Assembly: GCA_020432595.1 (NCBI GenBank)
Contig: JAGQGA010000116.1
Location: forward strand, 1-10,958
Length of the DNA: 10,958 nt
Direction: 5' to 3'
Source: Anaerolineales bacterium
Lineage (GTDB): Bacteria > Chloroflexota > Anaerolineae > Promineifilales > Promineifilaceae
Positions 7,180-10,958 of the stretch are shown here, in pieces (the first letter of the stretch is position 1; the number at the start of each line of letters is the position of its first letter). The notes under the pieces are model-generated. The model searched no databases, had not been told where the DNA came from, and saw only the letters and a program-made list of their open reading frames with translations. A program made the translations under genes and the position numbers.

Positions 7180-7800
7180 ATGAAGAAAACATTTGCAGGG
7201 AAAAACGGCCGTTTTTCTCACCCCATTCTCTTTGTTGCCGGTCTCATCTTGCTCGGCGTGGCCGGAGCCATACTGTTATTTGGGGGCACGCTTTTTAGCA
7301 AGCCGCAGGACGTGGCGTTTGAACAGATACCAGAGTTGGGCGGAGAAACGGCCGTTGTGCAGCTTCCAACCGGCGGTGGTCTGTTGGCCGTGGGCGATGT
7401 TGCGCCGGCTTTTACCCTGAACGACCTTGACGGGAACAGTGTCAATCTCAGCGATTATGCTGGCCGGCCGGTTGTTCTTAACTTTTGGGCGACCTGGTGC
7501 CCGCCTTGCCGCGTCGAAATGCCAGAACTGCAAAAAGCTTTTGAGACGCATCAAAGCGACAAGCTGGCAATTCTGGCAATTGATCAGGCCGAGACCAGTA
7601 CCGAGGTTGCCCCATTTTTTGCTGAACTGGGTCTTACTTTTACCCCGCTGCTGGACAGTGAAGGAATTGTGGGTCAGTTCTATGGGGCTTCCAACCTTCC
7701 CACTTCGGTTTTTATTAGTCCTGAAGGCCAAATAACGGCCGTTCACCGTGGTGCTCTAACGGCCGAGCAGGTGGACGGGTATCTTGAAAATAATCAATAA
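7180..7800 (+). CDS. Membrane-anchored TlpA/ResA-like thioredoxin
   Basis: A 206-residue thiol-disulfide oxidoreductase: N-terminal basic residues, one membrane anchor at about residues 16-38, a linker, then a redoxin domain from about residue 67. The active site WCPPC is in NFWATWCPPCRVEMPEL (C107, C110), and a cis-proline lies in SNLPTSVFI. ResA, CcmG and TlpA proteins of this type reduce apocytochrome c cysteines before heme attachment, receiving electrons from CcdA. The ATG is 1 nt after the ccdA stop with no clear Shine-Dalgarno, so translation is probably coupled. Three full AACGGCCGTT palindromes occur in this short gene, at 7204, 7347 and 7734. The last bases including the TAA stop form part of the hairpin stem of the repeat element at 7798-7853. 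ResA versus CcmG cannot be decided by eye. Confidence 0.9.
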   Translation: MKKTFAGKNGRFSHPILFVAGLILLGVAGAILLFGGTLFSKPQDVAFEQIPELGGETAVVQLPTGGGLLAVGDVAPAFTLNDLDGNSVNLSDYAGRPVVLNFWATWCPPCRVEMPELQKAFETHQSDKLAILAIDQAETSTEVAPFFAELGLTFTPLLDSEGIVGQFYGASNLPTSVFISPEGQITAVHRGALTAEQVDGYLENNQ

Positions 7801-7853
7801 TCGGTAATCAGTAAGGTACCCACTGATTACCGATTACCGATTACCGATTACCG
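7798..7853. repeat. Heptad inverted-repeat element (unit GATTACC)
   Basis: A perfect 15-bp stem pairs TAATCGGTAATCAGT (7798-7812) with ACTGATTACCGATTA (7822-7836) across a 9-nt loop containing GGTACC. The right arm is four perfect tandem copies of GATTACC (7825-7852) followed by G. The element begins with the TAA stop of the thioredoxin gene and ends with the G of the GTG start of the next gene, so it fills the whole intercistronic space. There is no T tract, so it is not a standard terminator. Confidence 0.92.
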
Positions 7854-8650
7854 TGACAATTCCCCCTAAACAACCTATCACCGGCTGGCAGCGTACTGCG
7901 GTCATTTGGCTGCAAAAGCTCACCTATCGCTTTGCCCGCCATTGGCTATTGGCGTTCAATCTTTTTTTTCTTACCTACGCAGGGTTGCCAGTTTTAGCGC
8001 CTGTGCTCATGCACGTCGGGTTTACCGCACCTGCTCGCTTTATCTACACTGCCTACAGTCCCATGTGCCACCAAATGGCATCACGCTCCTATTTTCTGTT
8101 TGGGGAGCAAATTGCTTACCCTCGCGCTCTGGCTGGCACCAACCTACTCCCCATTGAAAGCTATATGAGCAGCATTCCTGAGTTTAGCGCCGCATCAACC
8201 GACCCGGCCGACTGGGGGCAATTTTTGTTTGCCGCCCGTCAATTTATTGGCAACCCGCAGATGGGGTATAAAACGGCCGTTTGTGAGCGCGACCTCGCCA
8301 TCTATGGTTTTGTATTTATTGGTGGGCTGGTTTATGGGGTCGTGCGACAGCGGCGCAAGGTAGGACCTTTACCACTGCTGGCATTTATTCTCATTGGCAT
8401 GGGGCCAATTGGCCTCGATGGGTTCAGCCAACTGTTTAGTCAATTTGCCTCCACCCCTGTTTTTTCCTCGCTGCAAGCGATCTTCCCCCTGCGTGAATCC
8501 ACCCCGTTTTTGCGTACCTTCACCGGTGCCATTTTTGGCTTTATGTTGGTTTGGCTCACCTTCCCCCACATTAACGAAGGTCTAAAAGAAACCGAGGAAC
8601 GACTGGCCGCCAAACTACGGCGTATTGGGGAACTGCCTGAAGAATTGTGA
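7853..8650 (+). CDS. DUF2085 family polytopic membrane protein
   Basis: A 265-residue membrane protein matching the DUF2085 pattern: SPMCHQMASRSYFLFGEQ (C72, H73) after the first hydrophobic segment, AVCERDLAIYGF (C144) at the start of the next helix, then GMGPIGLDGFSQL and RESTPFLRTFTGAIFG. There are about four hydrophobic segments. The molecular function is unknown. The position after ccdA and the thioredoxin gene, with conserved Cys and His, makes a redox, metal or heme role conceivable, but this is inference. The start is uncertain: GTG at 7853 is the only usual start codon before the first membrane segment. It directly abuts the GATTACC tandem repeat and has no Shine-Dalgarno. The gene ends the seven-gene unit. 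Confidence 0.82.
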   Translation: MTIPPKQPITGWQRTAVIWLQKLTYRFARHWLLAFNLFFLTYAGLPVLAPVLMHVGFTAPARFIYTAYSPMCHQMASRSYFLFGEQIAYPRALAGTNLLPIESYMSSIPEFSAASTDPADWGQFLFAARQFIGNPQMGYKTAVCERDLAIYGFVFIGGLVYGVVRQRRKVGPLPLLAFILIGMGPIGLDGFSQLFSQFASTPVFSSLQAIFPLRESTPFLRTFTGAIFGFMLVWLTFPHINEGLKETEERLAAKLRRIGELPEEL

Positions 8651-8698
8651 GCGCGGCTGATGGGTTTAGACAAATAGGGGCATAAAATGACTTTTTTG

Positions 8699-8759
8699 GG
8701 AGATTGGAGATTGGAAATTATGCAGATTTACAATCTCCAATCTCCAGTCTCCAATCTCC
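8699..8759. repeat. Heptad inverted-repeat element (unit GGAGATT), possible terminator
   Basis: The left arm has GGAGATT at 8699-8705 and 8706-8712 plus a degenerate third unit (GGAAATT). The right arm has AATCTCC at 8732, 8739 and 8753 plus AGTCTCC at 8746. A perfect 15-bp stem forms between 8699-8713 and 8731-8745 with a 17-nt loop; other registers of the right arm can also pair. T tracts flank it (TTTTTT at 8692-8697, TTTT at 8760-8763), and it lies between convergent genes, so it may act as a terminator in both directions. Confidence 0.88.
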
Positions 8760-8793
8760 TTTTACAGAATGCCCCCGTTCAGGATGGTACCTT

Positions 8794-9936
8794 CTAACCG
8801 CGCAGTATCCGCTGCAACGCCGCCAGCAGCGTCATGACATTTTCGGGGCGGCTGTTGAAGCCCATTAGCCCCACGCGCCACACTTGACCAGCTAGTTTGC
8901 CAAACCCCCCGGCAATTTCAATGTTGTATTCGTTAAGCAGCCGACGAGCCACGGCGGCCGCATCTACGCCATCGGGCACACGCACCGTGGTCAGACTGGG
9001 GATGCGGTGGGCGGGGTTGGCGACGTGGCATTCCAGCCCCATCTCGGCCAATCCATCCCAGAAAAGCTGGGCATTTTGCTGATGGCGCTGCCAGCGGGCT
9101 TCCAGCCCTTCCTCAGCAATCAGCAGCAGCCCTTCGCGCAGGGCGTAATTCATGTTGCTCGACATGGTGTGGTGATAGGCTCGCCGTTCGCCCCCCCAGT
9201 AGGGCTGCAGCAGCGTCAGGTCATAATACCAGTTGGGCAATTTGCCCGGCCGTTCCTGGCGCAGTGCCATAGCACGGGGACCAAAGGTAAGTGGCGATGC
9301 GCCGGGGGGGCAACCTAGCCCTTTTTGTGAGCAACTGTAGGCAACATCAATCCCCCATTCTTCCACCAGCAGCGGCGCGGCACCGAGGCTGGTGACGCAG
9401 TCGGTAAGCAGCAGACAGTCGAATTGGCGGCACAGTTCACCTACCCCTTCCAAGGGCTGCAGCGCCCCGGTGGAGGTTTCAGCGTGGACAAGCATGAGGA
9501 CAGTTGGCTGGTGCTTTTGCAGACCGGCGCGAATGTCGTCGAGCGTAAACACGTCGCCCCACGCTTTTTCCATCACGCGCACATCGGCACCATAGCGGCC
9601 GGCCATTTCTACCAGCCGTTCGCCAAAATACCCCATGACGCCAATGAGGACGCGAGCACCGGGGATGACGGTGTTGGCAACTGCCGTTTCCATGGCCGCA
9701 CTCCCTGTCCCACTAATCGAAATAGTCAGTTCATGCTCCGACTGCCACGTGTAGCGCAGCAGCTCCTGAATTTCGTTCATAATCGCCACAAACGCTGGGT
9801 CGAGGTGGCTCAATTGCGGCATGGAAAGCGCCCGCAGCACGCGGGGATGGGCATCGGATGGGCCTGGGCCAAGCAGCAGGCGCGGTGGAATGTTAAGGGG
9901 AGTCGTGGAAACACGATGGGTGTTATTTATGGGCAT
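8794..9936 (-). CDS. Class V PLP aminotransferase (alanine-glyoxylate / serine-pyruvate type)
   Basis: A 380-residue PLP enzyme of the AGXT-like group, which uses alanine or serine as amino donor to glyoxylate or pyruvate. Seen: N-terminal LLLGPGPSDAHPRVL, the cofactor-binding SGTGSAAMETA loop, a ring-nitrogen aspartate in LLLTDCVTSLG (D179), the Schiff-base lysine in YSCSQKGLGCPPG (K205), a central YHHTMSSNMNYALREGL and the substrate-carboxylate arginine region VWRVGLMG. Positions agree with human AGT (D183, K209). The frame stays open to a TTG at 9973-9975, but that lies in the heptad repeat; ATG at 9934-9936 has AAAGGAAAG just upstream and gives the normal family length. Phosphoserine aminotransferase and other class V members fit less well. 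Substrate cannot be settled by eye. It is convergent with the ccm operon and downstream of the kinase gene on the same strand. Confidence 0.92.
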   Translation of the reverse strand: MPINNTHRVSTTPLNIPPRLLLGPGPSDAHPRVLRALSMPQLSHLDPAFVAIMNEIQELLRYTWQSEHELTISISGTGSAAMETAVANTVIPGARVLIGVMGYFGERLVEMAGRYGADVRVMEKAWGDVFTLDDIRAGLQKHQPTVLMLVHAETSTGALQPLEGVGELCRQFDCLLLTDCVTSLGAAPLLVEEWGIDVAYSCSQKGLGCPPGASPLTFGPRAMALRQERPGKLPNWYYDLTLLQPYWGGERRAYHHTMSSNMNYALREGLLLIAEEGLEARWQRHQQNAQLFWDGLAEMGLECHVANPAHRIPSLTTVRVPDGVDAAAVARRLLNEYNIEIAGGFGKLAGQVWRVGLMGFNSRPENVMTLLAALQRILRG

Positions 9937-9957
9937 CTTTCTTTCCTTTGGAAGGTG

Positions 9958-10031
9958 ACAAGTAACAAGTTGCAAGTTGTTTTAGCAGCCATTACCTGCT
10001 ACCTGACGCTTGTTACTTGCTACTCTGCTAC
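9958..10031. repeat. Heptad inverted-repeat element (unit near ACAAGTT / TTGYTAC)
   Basis: The left arm runs in 7-nt steps: ACAAGTA (9958), ACAAGTT (9965), GCAAGTT (9972). The right arm runs CTGCTAC (9997), CTGACGC (10004), TTGTTAC (10011), TTGCTAC (10018), TCTGCTA (10025). An 11-bp perfect stem pairs CAAGTAACAAG (9959-9969) with CTTGTTACTTG (10009-10019) across 39 nt. It fills most of the 91-nt gap between the kinase and aminotransferase genes, and the kinase stop codon (10028-10030) lies in the last unit. No strong T tract follows it on the minus strand. Confidence 0.8.
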
Positions 10032-10958
10032 AACAAAAATGAGGCAACGGCCGTTAATATCACCAGCAGCAGCGTCATTAGCACCAGCATCACCAGCAAC
10101 CAAGTGGGAGCGTAGGGAGTGACAAGGAGCGTGCCGTTCAATGCCTGCCGCTGGCCGGGACCGGTGACTTCAATTTCAAAGGGATGGGCTTGGGGTTTGC
10201 CCAGCAACGGCCGTTCGGGAGGGGTGAGATGAAAAACGGCCGTTGCTGTCTGCCCCGCCCCAATCTTAAGCTGTTTGCGCCACTCATCAAACAGCACCAC
10301 CTCGCTGGGCGTGCGCGGAATCAGCCGCAGCGACACCGGGTACTGCCCCTGGTTTTGCACCGCCACCGTACACGCCCCGCCGTTGCGAAGGGTGGGGCTG
10401 CCCAGCCGGGCAGAAAAGGCTACGGTAGGGTGTGGGGGATGGGGTGTGGTGTGTGGGGCTGCTGGCGGTTTTTCCGGGGGTGGGGCTGGGCGCGAATGGA
10501 TCATGGTAGGCAATTCATTGGCACTTGGAGCCGCTGGAGAACTGGGCGGGGTGGGATAGCGGGTATGGACTTCGGTAACAATGCTGACAATATCGCTGTT
10601 GGCGGCCGGCAACGCCACCCCGCTTGCCAGACTGTGGCTGGCCTGGCGTAAGGCTGCCGCCAGTTCATCACCCGTTTGGTAACGATTGGCCGGCTTTTTT
10701 GCAAGTGCCTTCATGATGATGTTTTCTACCACCAGAGGGAAATCAGCGTGGAGATTGTGGGGTTCCGGCGGCTGTTCATTCAGGTGTTTGATCACCGCGT
10801 CGGTAGGCGATTTGATGTCAAACGGCAGTTTGCCGGTGGCAAGCTGGTAAAGGACGACACCCAGGGCGTAGAGATCAGAACGGCCGTCTAGCGAATCCCC
10901 CGTTACCTGCTCTGGCGACATATAGGGTAAGGTTCCCAGCATAATGTCAGCCTGGGTG
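10028..10958 (-). CDS. Ser/Thr protein kinase with C-terminal membrane anchor, 3' part (5' end outside window)
   Basis: The frame is open to the right edge, so the N-lobe and catalytic DFG/HRD motifs are missing from view. Visible first is the end of the activation segment and C-lobe of a Hanks-type kinase: GTLPYMSPEQ (the APE-equivalent SPE), then DGRSDLYALGVVLYQLATGKLPF with the F-helix aspartate, and the closing arginine segment KKPANRYQTGDELAAAL. A linker of about 60 residues rich in Pro, Ala and Ser follows. Next is a beta-rich domain of about 100 residues with features of CARDB/NEW3-like folds (GGACTVAVQNQGQYPVSLRLIPRTP). A single membrane helix ends the protein (about the last 30 residues), with almost nothing beyond it. 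Such kinases are membrane-tethered signalling proteins; the target is unknown. Four ACGGCCGT palindromes lie in the visible part. The methionine at 10940-10942 is inside the activation segment and is not the start. Confidence 0.9.
   Translation of the reverse strand, partial: TQADIMLGTLPYMSPEQVTGDSLDGRSDLYALGVVLYQLATGKLPFDIKSPTDAVIKHLNEQPPEPHNLHADFPLVVENIIMKALAKKPANRYQTGDELAAALRQASHSLASGVALPAANSDIVSIVTEVHTRYPTPPSSPAAPSANELPTMIHSRPAPPPEKPPAAPHTTPHPPHPTVAFSARLGSPTLRNGGACTVAVQNQGQYPVSLRLIPRTPSEVVLFDEWRKQLKIGAGQTATAVFHLTPPERPLLGKPQAHPFEIEVTGPGQRQALNGTLLVTPYAPTWLLVMLVLMTLLLVILTAVASFLL

Larger units (their letters stand above)
60..10888. repeat. Dispersed iterated palindrome ACGGCCGT (17 copies; 13 are AACGGCCGTT)
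   Basis: The 8-mer starts at 61, 336, 898, 2466, 2898, 3466, 4319, 4847, 6023, 7205, 7348, 7735, 8273, 10047, 10207, 10236 and 10880. All except 61, 898, 6023 and 10880 are the full 10-mer AACGGCCGTT. Fifteen copies are inside genes and two are intergenic (3466, 6023). In coding copies the reading frame is mostly T-A-V (9), otherwise N/Y/D-G-R (5) or R-P-L (1), so one protein motif does not explain it. An outer half-site (AGAAACGG or CCGTTTCT) is present at 336, 2898, 4319, 4847, 6023 and 7348. One-base-off forms lie at 2058 (…CCGC), 4098 (…CCGG) and 7759 (…CCGA). No perfect copy lies in fabF or the aminotransferase gene. Confidence 0.93.

Noticed and set aside
7798..7853. CRISPR array
   Set aside because: The units are 7 nt, contiguous and without spacers, and one arm is inverted.
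9937..9975. N-terminal extension of the aminotransferase to TTG at 9973-9975
   Set aside because: The extension is encoded by the heptad repeat, and ATG at 9934-9936 has a good AAAGGAAAG ribosome binding site and gives the usual family length.

Overview
The window reads as a stretch of ordinary bacterial chromosome. The best guess is Chloroflexota, in or near the Anaerolineae. This rests on family resemblance: a Ccm-type cytochrome c operon with CcdA, a TlpA-like thioredoxin and a DUF2085 protein, a membrane-anchored Ser/Thr kinase with a C-terminal beta-rich domain, and intergenic heptad repeats. No 16S gene or other decisive marker is present. There are no tRNA, rRNA, IS, phage or CRISPR features.

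Layout. 1-1004 (+): 3' part of a DinG/XPD-type helicase gene, cut by the left edge. 1107-2357 (+): fabF, with all three catalytic residues, followed by a strong hairpin terminator at 2368-2394 that sits between convergent genes. 2432-3250 (-): a two-TM extracytoplasmic protein of unknown function with a good sigma70-like promoter at 3308-3336. 3251-3566: divergent intergenic region. 3567-8650 (+): a tightly packed seven-gene unit, ccmA, ccmB, ccmC, ccmD-like, ccdA, tlpA/resA-like, DUF2085. 8794-9936 (-): a class V alanine-glyoxylate/serine-pyruvate-type aminotransferase. 10028-10958 (-): 3' part of a Ser/Thr kinase gene, cut by the right edge.

How the genes work together. CcmABCD would move and present heme outside the membrane. 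CcdA would carry reducing equivalents across the membrane to the TlpA-like CPPC thioredoxin, which keeps apocytochrome CXXCH cysteines reduced. The DUF2085 protein, last in the unit, has no known function but keeps conserved Cys/His motifs. CcmE, CcmF and CcmH are not in the window.

The most unusual signal is not a gene. The palindrome ACGGCCGT occurs 17 times in about 11 kb (about 0.2 expected by chance), and 13 copies are the full 10-mer AACGGCCGTT. Copies lie in most genes, in three codon frames, and in two intergenic regions. This is the behaviour of a highly iterated palindrome comparable to cyanobacterial HIP1 (GCGATCGC) but with another sequence. A second pattern is three intergenic elements (7798-7853, 8699-8759, 9958-10031), each built from 7-nt units arranged as an inverted repeat, each with a different unit sequence. 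Two of them overlap the stop or start codons of neighbouring genes.
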